DNA from: Mycolicibacterium frederiksbergense | GTDB taxonomy: Bacteria; Actinomycetota; Actinomycetes; Mycobacteriales; Mycobacteriaceae | Assembly: GCF_012223425.1 (NCBI RefSeq) | Contig: NZ_CP038799.1 | Span: 2,914,001-2,978,000 of the forward strand | Direction of reading: 5' to 3' | Length of the DNA: 64,000 nt | Notes under the pieces: model-generated | Database searches by the model: none | Told to the model about the DNA's origin: nothing | What the model saw: the letters and a program-made list of their open reading frames with translations, nothing else | In this document: positions 49,739-58,538 of the stretch, piece after piece | Layout: every line of letters starts with the position of its first letter | How positions within the stretch are numbered: position 1 is the first letter of the stretch | Program-made: the position numbers and the translations under genes

Positions 49739-50482
49739 ATGGGCGAGTCGGTCGAGGTTGTCACCTCGGAGCTGCACCTGGCAGCGGACCGTTTACGGGG
49801 CGCTGGACAGCGCCTGCAGGATGGGCTGTCCGCGGTGGACCTGGAGACCAGCAACCTGCTCGCGTCCGGCTGGAAGGGCGAGGCGGCCACCGCCTTCGAC
49901 AAGTACTGGGAGCAGTGGCACAACGGCGCGGGCCAGGTGGTGCGGGCTCTGCAGACCATGTCGGAGGCCCTCGACACGGCCGCCACGAACTATCAGGCGG
50001 CCGATGAGCAGGCCGGCGGCGCGCTCGGGTCGACCATGCAGGCCGGTGGGGGCTCGGGGGCGGCGACCGGCGGCGGCGGTGCCCCGACCGGGGCGGGTGC
50101 TCCCGGCGCGGAAGTTACCGGCGGCTCGACCGGCTCAACGTCCGGTCTGGCGGAGCAGATGAACCTCGGCGAGACGATGGCTCCGATGTCGCAGGCAGCG
50201 GGTATCCCCGCGCAGGTCGCGGGGCAGGTGGCGGGTGGATTGATGCAGGCCGGGACGATGGCGGCCGGCGCTGCGCAGCAGGCCGTGCAGGCGGCGACGC
50301 AGTTGGCACAGGAGGCGCAAGCTGCCGCCGCGGAGCAGCAAGCTGTCGAGGCGGGACCTGAAAAGCCGGACTCCGAGGCCGCGACGGGCGGCGACGCGCC
50401 GGCGGGTCCGGCACCGGTCGAAGCACCCCGTGCGGGGGCCGATGCATCCGGGCCGGAGGAAACGCCGGGTCGGAGCCTCTGA
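49739..50482 (+). CDS. WXG100-like protein with disordered Ala/Gly-rich tail (EsxF-position gene)
   Basis: 247 residues. The first 100 form a WXG100-type helical hairpin: VVTSELHLAADRLRGAGQRL, then LASGWKGEAATAFDKYWEQW with the WKG turn. The rest is low-complexity, rich in Gly, Ala, Gln and Pro. It is the first gene of the CpnT-like operon and probably pairs with the next WXG100 protein, as EsxF does with EsxE in M. tuberculosis, but its tail is far longer than EsxF (103 residues). Start at 49739; GTG starts 9 and 11 codons upstream are possible. Stop and next ATG overlap by one base. Confidence 0.83.
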   Translation: MGESVEVVTSELHLAADRLRGAGQRLQDGLSAVDLETSNLLASGWKGEAATAFDKYWEQWHNGAGQVVRALQTMSEALDTAATNYQAADEQAGGALGSTMQAGGGSGAATGGGGAPTGAGAPGAEVTGGSTGSTSGLAEQMNLGETMAPMSQAAGIPAQVAGQVAGGLMQAGTMAAGAAQQAVQAATQLAQEAQAAAAEQQAVEAGPEKPDSEAATGGDAPAGPAPVEAPRAGADASGPEETPGRSL

Positions 50483-50772
50483 TGTCGAAGTTGGTGGTGG
50501 ACTTTCCGCAGCTGCAGGGTGCCATCGATCACATGGAGCAGTTCGGTCGCGAGGTCGCCGAGGCGCTCGAGGAGATCGACCAGGCGATGGCCGCATTGCG
50601 GGCGAACTGGGAAGGGCAGGCCTCAGACACCCAGGCGCAGTCGCAGCAGCTGTGGGAAGACGGCGCCCAGCAGATGAAGACGTCACTGGAGTCGCTGCGC
50701 AAGGTCGCCGAGAACGCGCACAAGAACTACACCGACGCCGTGGACAAGAACGGGAAGATGTGGGCGGGCTGA
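50482..50772 (+). CDS. WXG100 family type VII secretion partner (EsxE-like)
   Basis: 96 residues: LVVDFPQLQGAIDHMEQFGREVAEALEEIDQAMAAL, turn ANWEGQAS, then a second helix ending AHKNYTDAVDKNGKMWAG. Size, WEG turn and helical pattern are those of ESAT-6-like proteins. Between the first WXG-type gene and the CpnT-like gene, it takes the place of EsxE, which together with EsxF is needed for CpnT export and channel activity in M. tuberculosis. It should be secreted as a heterodimer by an ESX system not encoded here. Confidence 0.9.
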   Translation: MSKLVVDFPQLQGAIDHMEQFGREVAEALEEIDQAMAALRANWEGQASDTQAQSQQLWEDGAQQMKTSLESLRKVAENAHKNYTDAVDKNGKMWAG

Positions 50773-50776
50773 TCGC

Positions 50777-53359
50777 GTGCGGATTGAGGTAGAACCGCAG
50801 GCGCTCATCGATGCGGGTAAACAGGTCGGCTCTCTCGGCGTCCAGCTGGGTGCGCTGTCCGACGCGATGGGTCAGGTGCTTGCCAGCGGTATCGCGTCCG
50901 GCGCAGATCCGGCGGGGCTGAACTTCGGGATCTCCTACGGACGCCAGGCCGATCAGTTCGGCCAGTACCTGGCCCAGGCTGCCAACGCGTTCAAGAACGT
51001 CGGGCTGATGTTGGAGGCCACCGGCTACAACTATCAGCATGCCGATCAGGCGTCGGTGGCGGGCGGGTCGGGGCCTTCTGGCAGCGTGAGTGGAGAACCG
51101 GCCGAGACGACGGCCGGCGACGCCCCCTACGGGCCCAATGGCAGCATCGTGACCCCGCCGACGAAATACCATCTGATCACCCCGTTCATCCGGCTGATTC
51201 CTGCCTTCGGGATGGCGGCCGGTGTCGCGATGACCTGGCCCAGCGGCAACTCCGGCATGATGAATGTGACTGCCGCGCAATGGCGCAACATCGGGCAGGG
51301 GTTGAAGGTCTTCGAGTCGGCGCTCAGCGGGGCGAAGGCGGCAGTCGGCGCCCAGGACATCCCCGAAGGCGCCACCATCACCACCGCGCTGTCGGATCTG
51401 GGCAGCGGCACCACCACGCTCGCGGGGGTCGCCGATGGATTGGCGACGTCCATCAGCGATTTCGCGGCCGGGGTGCTTGAGACCCAAGACGCGATTCGGG
51501 ATCTGCTCGACCGGATCTCGCTCGACGGACTGTGGGACACCGTCACGGGCTTACTCAGCGGTGACGGCGACAGGGTCCTGCGGGAGATCGCCGACGATGT
51601 CAGCACCGTGCTGGAGAACTTCCAGAATCAGGTCAAGGGTGTCCTCGGGCTACTCGAAGAACTCGCGACCCTGCTGGGTGAGGCCGCCGACGCCTTCCAG
51701 AAGTGGATAAGGCCGGTCCTGGTAGAGACTTTCGGGGAAGACGCCGGCAATGCGCTGGCCGATGGAATCAAGTTGTTCACCGACATCCAGGTGGGTGGGG
51801 CAACCGGCCTGATCGCCCTGGTTTCCGGCACGGTCGCGCTGGCCGATCCCGATACCTGGAAGGGCATCGCGGATACGGCGCTGATGGTCGCCAAGGACCC
51901 GTCGCTGATCGATGATGTGCTCAAGCAGATGGGCAGCGAGTTCATCGCGTTGGACGAGTGGCAGGGCGACAATCCGGGCCGTGGCTTCGGCGAGGCCGCG
52001 GTCAACGTGGCCTCGTTGTTCGTCCCGGGCGGGGCCCTCGCCAAGGGCGGTGCGGTGGCCAAGGGGCTGGCCGCCACCCGCAATCTTCTTCAGAGGGGCG
52101 AACTCGGGTCGCTGGGCAGACTGCCGGGACTGGGCGGCGGCAGAACCCCGGATGCACCCGAGCTGCCAGATGTGCCTGGCGTGCCCGATGTTCCGGAGTT
52201 CACCCCGCCACCGGGCATTCCCGGATCGGTGCTTGGCCCCGGTGGTCCGTCGAGCTCCACGCCGTCGGCTCCGACATCGCCGGGGTCGGGCTCCGGCGGC
52301 GGCCCTGCGCCAATCGGACCGTCGCCCAACGGGTCTGGGCCCAGCCACTCCGGTGGGGGAGCCGGGCCCGGCGGTTCGTCGTCGAACGGGCCCGCTCCGA
52401 CCGGTGGTTCGCCGAGTGCGGACGGCAGCCGCGGCGGCCCGTCATCCAATGGACCTGTCCCGACGGGTGGTTCACCCAGCCCCGACGGCGGCGACGGGCC
52501 GAGCAAGCCGTCGGGTGGCGCGCCGGTGTCCCCGCCGATGAGCCCGCCTGGTGATTCACCGGGGCCGAGTGGGCCGAGTCAGTCGTCTTCGGGGCCGAAT
52601 CCTTCCGGTGGCGGGGATGGTCCGGGTAGCGGGTCGTCGGACGGTGGTGGCTCGAACTCTGGTGAGGGGTCCTCGGACGGTGGTCACGTGCCATATGACT
52701 CGTCACCGAATGGCTCGGGCTCGGATCCGAACGGAGATCAGTCTGGTGCCACCGACACCGACACCGACACCGACAATGGGGCCGGCACCGGCGACAACGG
52801 AACGGTGCAGAGCGGGCCGGACGGTCACCACACGGTCAACGGACATCCGCCGCCTCCGCCGGGACATTCGGCACCGGAGGCGATCGACGCGGCGCAACGT
52901 TTCAACGACGCGTTCGTGAATGGTCAATCGACCGCCGACCTCGCACGCGCGGTGTCGGATTGGGCTACCCACCGCGTTGAGGGGGCAGACCGAGTGGTTC
53001 TCGGGCGTTGGGATGGACAGGACGGCGGTTACATCGGAGAAGCTCGCCACAATGGTGGAGGCATCTATTTCGACACGGGTGACGAGGCCTGGAACGCTGT
53101 TGAAGCGGGTCTCGGTAAAGAAGATGCCAAGAGCCTGGGTTGGCAGGTCAACGAACAGTTCTTGCGGACCCAGCTGGAGAATGGCGTCGGTAGGATCGAC
53201 TACCTTCTGGACCACGACCTGTATGACTCTCTTGAAGATATGGCAGTCGAGCGCGCCGGAAGCTTCTCGCAAATGGAGGTGGAGTTCCTGAGTAAACATG
53301 CCCCGGCCTATGGCTATGAGCGAGTTGGCGATTCGTGGGTGAAAGTGAAGGACGAATAG
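50777..53359 (+). CDS. CpnT-like type VII-secreted polymorphic toxin, unrecognised C-terminal domain
   Basis: 860 residues, start GTG. The N-terminal 430 residues are helical and resemble the CpnT exporter domain: IEVEPQALIDAGKQVGSLG start, LIDRICD-like LLDRISLDGLWDTVTGLL, VLREIADDVSTVLENF, and EWQGDNPGRGFGEAAVNVASLFVPGGALAK just before a long linker. The linker (about 440-690) is Pro/Gly/Ser-rich with repeats and four Asp-Thr pairs. The last 160 residues form a compact domain with DRVVLGRWDGQDGGYIGEARHNG, a style seen in polymorphic-toxin tails; it is not the NAD glycohydrolase of M. tuberculosis CpnT as far as I can tell. The coupled next gene is the likely immunity protein. Confidence 0.82.
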   Translation: MRIEVEPQALIDAGKQVGSLGVQLGALSDAMGQVLASGIASGADPAGLNFGISYGRQADQFGQYLAQAANAFKNVGLMLEATGYNYQHADQASVAGGSGPSGSVSGEPAETTAGDAPYGPNGSIVTPPTKYHLITPFIRLIPAFGMAAGVAMTWPSGNSGMMNVTAAQWRNIGQGLKVFESALSGAKAAVGAQDIPEGATITTALSDLGSGTTTLAGVADGLATSISDFAAGVLETQDAIRDLLDRISLDGLWDTVTGLLSGDGDRVLREIADDVSTVLENFQNQVKGVLGLLEELATLLGEAADAFQKWIRPVLVETFGEDAGNALADGIKLFTDIQVGGATGLIALVSGTVALADPDTWKGIADTALMVAKDPSLIDDVLKQMGSEFIALDEWQGDNPGRGFGEAAVNVASLFVPGGALAKGGAVAKGLAATRNLLQRGELGSLGRLPGLGGGRTPDAPELPDVPGVPDVPEFTPPPGIPGSVLGPGGPSSSTPSAPTSPGSGSGGGPAPIGPSPNGSGPSHSGGGAGPGGSSSNGPAPTGGSPSADGSRGGPSSNGPVPTGGSPSPDGGDGPSKPSGGAPVSPPMSPPGDSPGPSGPSQSSSGPNPSGGGDGPGSGSSDGGGSNSGEGSSDGGHVPYDSSPNGSGSDPNGDQSGATDTDTDTDNGAGTGDNGTVQSGPDGHHTVNGHPPPPPGHSAPEAIDAAQRFNDAFVNGQSTADLARAVSDWATHRVEGADRVVLGRWDGQDGGYIGEARHNGGGIYFDTGDEAWNAVEAGLGKEDAKSLGWQVNEQFLRTQLENGVGRIDYLLDHDLYDSLEDMAVERAGSFSQMEVEFLSKHAPAYGYERVGDSWVKVKDE
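52750..52773. repeat. Four tandem ACCGAC hexamers in the toxin linker
   Basis: Encode alternating Thr and Asp residues at the end of the flexible linker, just before the C-terminal toxin domain. Hexamer copy change would keep the frame. Confidence 0.85.
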
Positions 53360-53796
53360 TGACCACGACTTTTGTCGCGAAAGTGGAGTCTGTTGTCGGG
53401 CCGACTTTGTCCAGTCACGGGTTTGTGCTCGACGACAGTTACACCGGATCTGATGAAGGTGGGCGTGAGCTGTCGATTGCCTACTATCGGAACGCTGAGT
53501 GCAAACTGCAGATTTATGAATGGGCACGCGAAGGCGAGACGAATTGCATGATCGGACTCCTCGACGCGCCCAACGAGTTCGGGTTGTTGAGCAAGTCCAA
53601 GCGATGGCAATTTCTGACGCGATTCGTACGGCGTCCAGACCTGCCCCTCGCCGAACTCGCGGAGCAGGCCAGGCTGGAGCTCGAAAGCTTCGCGGATCCG
53701 CTCGAATGGGTCAACGATCGTATCGAGAGATTCTACGAAGTGGCCCTTGCCGGAATGAAGGCGAAGTACGGAGACGCGAGTGACGGATCTGCGTGA
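53359..53796 (+). CDS. Putative immunity protein for the CpnT-like toxin
   Basis: 145 residues without a family I recognise. Starts at the GTG at 53359, whose G is the last base of the toxin stop (TAGTG), so it is translationally coupled. The sequence is acidic and rich in aromatic residues (LSIAYYRNAECKLQIYEWAREG, KRWQFLTRFVRRPDLPLAELAEQ). Size, lack of signal peptide and strict coupling fit an immunity protein, as IFT follows cpnT in M. tuberculosis. The DNA is less GC-rich than the exporter part (about 53% against 67% in two 60-base lines counted by hand), which suggests exchange of the toxin-immunity cassette. Confidence 0.72.
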   Translation: MTTTFVAKVESVVGPTLSSHGFVLDDSYTGSDEGGRELSIAYYRNAECKLQIYEWAREGETNCMIGLLDAPNEFGLLSKSKRWQFLTRFVRRPDLPLAELAEQARLELESFADPLEWVNDRIERFYEVALAGMKAKYGDASDGSA

Positions 53797-53797
53797 C

Positions 53798-54445
53798 CTA
53801 CACCTGCGAGTCCGGGAACGCGATCACAGACAGGAATCGGATCGGCAGCTCCACCAGGTCCACCGGGCCGTGTGCGCCCTCGCCGTCGATCTGCAGTGAA
53901 TCCCCGGCATGCAGCCGGTACACCGACCGGCTGTGGCTGTAGTCCATCACCCCTTCGAGCATGTAGATGAACTCGGTGCCGGGATGCTGAAACAGCGGGT
54001 AGGTCTGGCTCTTCTCGGTCAGCGTGACGTGCAGGCACTCGAGACGCTTGTGTTCCCCGCGCAGTGAGCTCAGCAGCTGATATTCGTGGCCCTGCTTGGT
54101 GCCGTTGCGCACGATCTCCGCACCGGTACCGGCCTTGACGAATGCGGCCGGGCGTTCCACGTCGGCACCGCGGAACAGGCTGGTCACCGGGACGTCCAGC
54201 CCGCGGGCCAGTAGTGCCAGGGTGGACAGGCTGCACGAGGTCTGCGCGTTCTCGATCTTGGACATCATGGCCTTGGAGATGCCGACCCGGGCCGCCATCT
54301 CGGCGACGGTGAGCCCGTGCTGCTGGCGCAGTTGGCGCACATTGCGGCCGATTGCGGCCTCGAACTCCAGTTCCTCGACCGGCTCGTGCGGGTCCCGCTC
54401 GCGAGCCGTTCCGGACTGGTTGCGCAGCAGCGGAACGTCACTCAC
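53798..54445 (-). CDS. XRE-cupin transcriptional regulator
   Basis: 215 residues. An N-terminal helix-turn-helix of the Cro/XRE type (VRQLRQQHGLTVAEMAARVGISKAMMSKIENAQTSCSL) is followed by a small-molecule-binding cupin (LFQHPGTEFIYMLEGVMDYSHS, YRLHAGDSLQIDGEGAHGP). Such regulators often control amine and polyamine catabolism. It is the last gene of the glutamine synthetase-like operon, 17 bp after the oxidase, so it would regulate its own operon. The candidate site is the 17-bp direct repeat in front of the synthetase. Confidence 0.9.
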   Translation of the reverse strand: MSDVPLLRNQSGTARERDPHEPVEELEFEAAIGRNVRQLRQQHGLTVAEMAARVGISKAMMSKIENAQTSCSLSTLALLARGLDVPVTSLFRGADVERPAAFVKAGTGAEIVRNGTKQGHEYQLLSSLRGEHKRLECLHVTLTEKSQTYPLFQHPGTEFIYMLEGVMDYSHSRSVYRLHAGDSLQIDGEGAHGPVDLVELPIRFLSVIAFPDSQV

Positions 54446-54462
54446 GGCCGGCCCCCTGTCGT

Positions 54463-55659
54463 CTAACGCATCTCCCCGGCACCCACGTACGGATACGGGC
54501 TTCTGAGCAGTGTGCCACCGGCGAACCGGGAGAGCGCAAAGTCGGTCTCCGGAATGCGCGCGTCGGCACTGCGACCGTCGGTCACCAGGTCGGCGACCAA
54601 CCGTCCTACCGCGGGGGCGATCTTGAAGCCGTGCCCGCTGAACCCGGCCGCCACGACCAGTCCGTCCGGCCCGCCCGCGGAGATCACCGGGTTCCAGTCC
54701 GGGGTGACGTCGTAACAGCCCGCGTAGCTGCCGGTGATTCTCGCGTCGGTCAGCCCCGGAAAACGCGTACCGACCTTGTCGACCGTCATTTCCACGAAGC
54801 CGTCGGTGGCCCGGTTCAGGTAGTCGTCGGGGTCGGCCTCTTCGCAGTGCGCGAGGTCGCTGTTGCCGAACAGGATCTCCCCGCCCAGTTCCGGGCGCAC
54901 GTATTGCAGCGAGACCAGATCGGAGAACACCGGCACCGGCCCGAGATCCATTCCGGGGGAGATGGTGACGATCTGCTCGCGCAACACCCGGATCGGCACG
55001 TCGACGCCGTAGCGGGCCAGGAACGCACCTGTCCAGGCGCCGGTGGCGACCACGACGGTGCCGGCCGCGATCTCGGTGCCGTCGGCCAGCCGGATCCCGG
55101 TGACCCTGTCCCCGTCGAGAAGCAGATCGGTCACGTTGGCGCCCTGCCGTATTCGCACCCCGGCGGCCCGCGCCGACACCGCGAACGCCTGCGCAGTCTG
55201 GTAGGCGTCACCGTATCCACCGCGCGCCTCCCACCCGAACGCCGCGAACGGGCTCAGATCGGCGGTCGGCCACATCTTGGCGACCTCGTCGACACCGATC
55301 TCCTCGGTCTGCACCCCGACGGCGCGTTGCGCAGCAAGGCTTTTGCGCATCGACTCCACGTTGGGGGCGCCGACACCGACGACATAGCCGGTCTGCCGGA
55401 AGCCGATATCGGTGGCGTGATCACCCATGAACTGCTGAGGCTTCTCGAACACCTCCAGGCTGGACGCCGCCATCGCGGCCAGCGAGCTGACCCCGTAGTG
55501 GCACCGCACGATGCCGCTGGACTTCCCGGTCATCCCCGAGCCGACGGTATTACGCTCGGCGACAAAGACATCGGCGACGCCGCGTTGGCTCAATGCCCAG
55601 GCCGCCGCGGCACCCTCCAGACCGCCGCCGACGATCGCGACGTCCGCGGTCTCGTTCAC
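54463..55659 (-). CDS. FAD-dependent oxidoreductase of the DAO family (sarcosine/glycine oxidase-like)
   Basis: About 398 residues. FAD-binding start VAIVGGGLEGAAAAWALSQRG, then TVGSGMTGKSSGIVRCHYG, in which the residues usually linked to flavin contacts are seen, and a C-terminal VVAAGFSGHGFKIAPAVGRL typical of the family. Substrates are usually N-methyl or secondary amino acids. I start at the GTG at 55659, overlapping the stop of the glutamate-synthase-like gene (GTGA). In this operon it could oxidise N-methylglutamate or a related amine; that is inference from context. Confidence 0.88.
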   Translation of the reverse strand: MNETADVAIVGGGLEGAAAAWALSQRGVADVFVAERNTVGSGMTGKSSGIVRCHYGVSSLAAMAASSLEVFEKPQQFMGDHATDIGFRQTGYVVGVGAPNVESMRKSLAAQRAVGVQTEEIGVDEVAKMWPTADLSPFAAFGWEARGGYGDAYQTAQAFAVSARAAGVRIRQGANVTDLLLDGDRVTGIRLADGTEIAAGTVVVATGAWTGAFLARYGVDVPIRVLREQIVTISPGMDLGPVPVFSDLVSLQYVRPELGGEILFGNSDLAHCEEADPDDYLNRATDGFVEMTVDKVGTRFPGLTDARITGSYAGCYDVTPDWNPVISAGGPDGLVVAAGFSGHGFKIAPAVGRLVADLVTDGRSADARIPETDFALSRFAGGTLLRSPYPYVGAGEMR

Positions 55660-56987
55660 AATCCGGCCCCGGGGATCCAATTCGTGCCGGCCAGCGGCAC
55701 CCGGGCCATGGCGGCCGCTTCGATGGTGACCGCGACCAGGTCCTCGGGCTCCAGGTGGGTGACATGGGCCTTCCCGCAGGCCCGGGCGATGGTCTGGGCC
55801 TCCATGGTGAGCACGCGCAGATAGTTGGCCAGCCGGCGCCCACCCTCGATGGGGTCGAAGCGGGCGGCCAGTTCCGGGTCCTGGGTGCTGATCCCGGCGG
55901 GATCGCGCCCGTCCTGGAAGTCGTCGTAGAAACCGGCTGCGCTACCTAGCTTTTGGTACTCGGCCTCATAGCGGGGGTGATTGTCGCCGAGCGCGATCAG
56001 CGCCGCGGTGCCGATCGCGACGGCGTCGGCGCCCAGGGCGAGCGCCTTGGCCACGTCGGCACCATTGCGGATACCGCCGCTGACGATGAGTTGAACTTTT
56101 CGATGGACGTCGAGCTCCTGCAGTGCCTGCACGGCCTGCGGCACCGCGGCCAGGGTGGGGATGCCGACGTGTTCGATGAACACGTCCTGGGTGGCGGCGG
56201 TGCCGCCCTGCATCCCGTCGACCACCACGACATCGGCGCCGGCGTGCACCGCGAGTTTCACGTCGTAGTAGGTGCGGGTGGCGCCGACCTTGACGTAGAT
56301 CGGTTTCTCCCAGTCGGTGATCTCACGCAGCTCGTTGATCTTGATGGTCAGGTCATCGGGTCCGGTCCAGTCCGGGTGCCGGCAGGCGCTGCGCTGGTCG
56401 ATGCCCTCGGGCAGGGTGCGCATCCCGGCCACACGCGGGGAGATTTTCTGCCCCAGCAGCATTCCACCGCCACCGGGCTTGGCGCCCTGTCCGAGCACGA
56501 TCTCGATGGCGTCCGCCTTGCGCAGGTCGTCGGGGTTCATCCCGTAGCGCGACGGAAGGTACTGGTAGACGAGGTGCTTGCTCTGGCCGCGTTCCTCGGG
56601 GGTCATGCCGCCGTCGCCGGTGGTGGTCGAGGTGCCTGCCTCGCTCGCGCCGCGGCCCAGGGCCTCCTTGGCGGGCCCGGACAGCGCGCCGAAGCTCATC
56701 CCCGCGATGGTGACCGGGATATCCAGGTGCAGGGGGTGTTTGGCGTGCCGGTCACCGAGCACCACATCGGTGCCGCAGCGCTCGCGGTAGCCCTCCAGCG
56801 GATATCGCGACATCGACGCGCCCAGGAACAACAGGTCGTCGAAGTGCGGCAGTGGCCGCTTGGCGCCCCAGCCACGGATGTCGTAGATGCCGGTCTCGGC
56901 GGCGCGCTGGATGGCGGCGATGGTGGGCCGGTCGAACGTGGCGGATTCGCGCAGGCCCAGCCGGGCCCGGTCATCGGTAGCAGTCAC
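55656..56987 (-). CDS. FMN-binding glutamate synthase-like protein (GlxD/MgsC type)
   Basis: 443 residues corresponding to the FMN/iron-sulfur synthase barrel of glutamate synthase. Key parts: IAGMSFGALSGPAKEALGRGASEAG, TSTTTGDGGMTPEER, GQGAKPGGGGMLLGQKI, VKVGATRTYYDVKLAVHAGADVV, VVDGMQGGTAATQDVF and GADAVAIGTAALIALG. It is the split-subunit type, as in N-methylglutamate synthase (MgsABC) and Glx proteins, where amidotransferase, GXGXG and FMN domains are separate. One base overlaps the next upstream gene. Confidence 0.9.
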   Translation of the reverse strand: MTATDDRARLGLRESATFDRPTIAAIQRAAETGIYDIRGWGAKRPLPHFDDLLFLGASMSRYPLEGYRERCGTDVVLGDRHAKHPLHLDIPVTIAGMSFGALSGPAKEALGRGASEAGTSTTTGDGGMTPEERGQSKHLVYQYLPSRYGMNPDDLRKADAIEIVLGQGAKPGGGGMLLGQKISPRVAGMRTLPEGIDQRSACRHPDWTGPDDLTIKINELREITDWEKPIYVKVGATRTYYDVKLAVHAGADVVVVDGMQGGTAATQDVFIEHVGIPTLAAVPQAVQALQELDVHRKVQLIVSGGIRNGADVAKALALGADAVAIGTAALIALGDNHPRYEAEYQKLGSAAGFYDDFQDGRDPAGISTQDPELAARFDPIEGGRRLANYLRVLTMEAQTIARACGKAHVTHLEPEDLVAVTIEAAAMARVPLAGTNWIPGAGL

Positions 56988-57670
56988 TAGTAGCTCGCAG
57001 AGTTGTCGACGTGGAAGTGGTAGAGGTTTCGGGCCGAGCCGTAGCGGGTGTACTCCGCGGTCTCATCGGTGAACCCGGCGGCGGCAAGAAGCTCGGCCAG
57101 CTCGGTGTGGTGTTCGGGTCGCATCTCCTTCTTGACGCAGTCCGCGCCCAGCGAGGCGACCGCGCCGCGCACGTAGATGCGGGCCTCGTAGATCGAGTCA
57201 CCCAGTGCCTCACCGGCATTGCCGCGCACCACCAGCCGCCCGGCCTGGGCCATGAACGCACTCATGTGGCCGATATCGCCGCCCACCACGATGTCGACAC
57301 CCTTCATGGAGATCCCGCAGCGCGCGGCCGCGTCTCCCTGAATGACCAGCAGGCCGCCATGGGCGGTGGCCCCGGCGGATTGGGAGGCGTTGCCGTTGAC
57401 CCGCACGCTGCCGCTCATCATGTTCTCGGCGACGCCGGTACCGGCGTTGCCGTTGATGACGATCTCGGCCTGCTGGTTCATGCCGGCCGCGTAGTAGCCG
57501 ACGTGACCGTTGACGGTGACACGGACCGGCGCGTTCACCCCGACCGCCACGTTGTGCGCGCCGTCGGGATGGTCGATGACATACTCACCCGTGATTCCGG
57601 GCTTGTGCAGCGCCGAGTTGACCTCGCGCAGTGGCATTGTGGCCAAATCGTATTGGACTAGCGTGTCCAT
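56987..57670 (-). CDS. Glutamate synthase GXGXG-domain subunit (GlxC/MgsB type)
   Basis: 227 residues. The beta-helix with repeated G-x-G motifs is clear: VTVNGHVGYYAAGM, IVINGNAGTGVAENM, VRVNGNASQSAGATAHGG, VVGGDIGHMSAFMAQAG, LVVRGNAGEALGDS. This is the third structural domain of glutamate synthase, expressed as a separate protein. It overlaps the amidotransferase gene by 13 bp. It should form a complex with the neighbouring amidotransferase and FMN subunits. Confidence 0.9.
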   Translation of the reverse strand: MDTLVQYDLATMPLREVNSALHKPGITGEYVIDHPDGAHNVAVGVNAPVRVTVNGHVGYYAAGMNQQAEIVINGNAGTGVAENMMSGSVRVNGNASQSAGATAHGGLLVIQGDAAARCGISMKGVDIVVGGDIGHMSAFMAQAGRLVVRGNAGEALGDSIYEARIYVRGAVASLGADCVKKEMRPEHHTELAELLAAAGFTDETAEYTRYGSARNLYHFHVDNSASY

Positions 57671-58527
57671 GCGTACACCACCTCCGGTTCGGGTTCCCAG
57701 ATCCTGGCCGATTCGACACCGGGCAACTCGGAGAGCGCGCGGTACTCGCTGGCCATGGCCACCCAGTCGGCTGTCTCGGCGATGACAGCGGGCTTGCAGG
57801 CGATGGCGTCGCGGACAACGGCGAAGGAATCGTGATTGGAGACAAGCAGGGTGTAGAAACCGTCGAAGGTGGCGCAGAGCTCCTTCAACGCGGTTTCGAC
57901 ATCACGGCCGGCGGCCAGCTGCTGCGCGACGAACCGTGCGCCCACCTCGGTGTCGTTCTCGCTGTCGAAGACCACCCCGGCCCGGCGCAGGTCGCGGCGG
58001 ATGGTGGCGTGGTTGGCGAAGGATCCGTTGTGCACCAGGCACTGTTGTGGACCGACGGTATAGGGATGGCAGCCCGACGGCGTCACCGCTGACTCGGTGG
58101 CCATCCGGGTGTGCCCGACGCCCTGCCAGCCCTGGGCCTTGGCAAGGCCCCACGCGTCGGTCAGCGCGCGCGGGTGCCCGACGCCCTTGAGCACCGCCAG
58201 GTCGGCACCGAAGCCGGCGATGAGCGCCTCGGGATAGGACAGCCGCACCCGCTCCAGCAACTCCTCGGAGGAGATTTCGGCCGACAGCAGGTAGCTCGAA
58301 TCCACCTGCACCACATCGATATCGGCTCCGAGATCCGGCGCCACAGCGATGTCGGTCACCGACACGCAACCCCGTCCCGGCGGCGACCACATGGGGTCCC
58401 CGTAGACCGCGACGCCGGCCGAATCAGCCCCCCGGTCCGACATCTCGCCGAGCATTCCGCTGAGCAGTGCCCCCAGCCGGGGATAGAGCTCCGGTGTGCG
58501 CAGGTGCAAACCCACGATCCCGCACAT
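57658..58527 (-). CDS. Glutamine amidotransferase class II subunit (GlxB/MgsA type)
   Basis: 289 residues beginning MCGIVG, where the Cys after Met removal is the nucleophile. DRGADSAGVAVYG is the substrate loop and TRMATESAVTPSGCHPY and LVHNGSFANHATIRRDL complete the Ntn-hydrolase glutaminase. I start at 58527 for that reason. It frees ammonia from glutamine or a gamma-glutamyl amide for the synthase subunits. If the upstream synthetase makes gamma-glutamylmethylamide, this protein would release methylamine instead. Confidence 0.9.
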   Translation of the reverse strand: MCGIVGLHLRTPELYPRLGALLSGMLGEMSDRGADSAGVAVYGDPMWSPPGRGCVSVTDIAVAPDLGADIDVVQVDSSYLLSAEISSEELLERVRLSYPEALIAGFGADLAVLKGVGHPRALTDAWGLAKAQGWQGVGHTRMATESAVTPSGCHPYTVGPQQCLVHNGSFANHATIRRDLRRAGVVFDSENDTEVGARFVAQQLAAGRDVETALKELCATFDGFYTLLVSNHDSFAVVRDAIACKPAVIAETADWVAMASEYRALSELPGVESARIWEPEPEVVYAWTR

Positions 58528-58538
58528 AGCGTTCCTTT

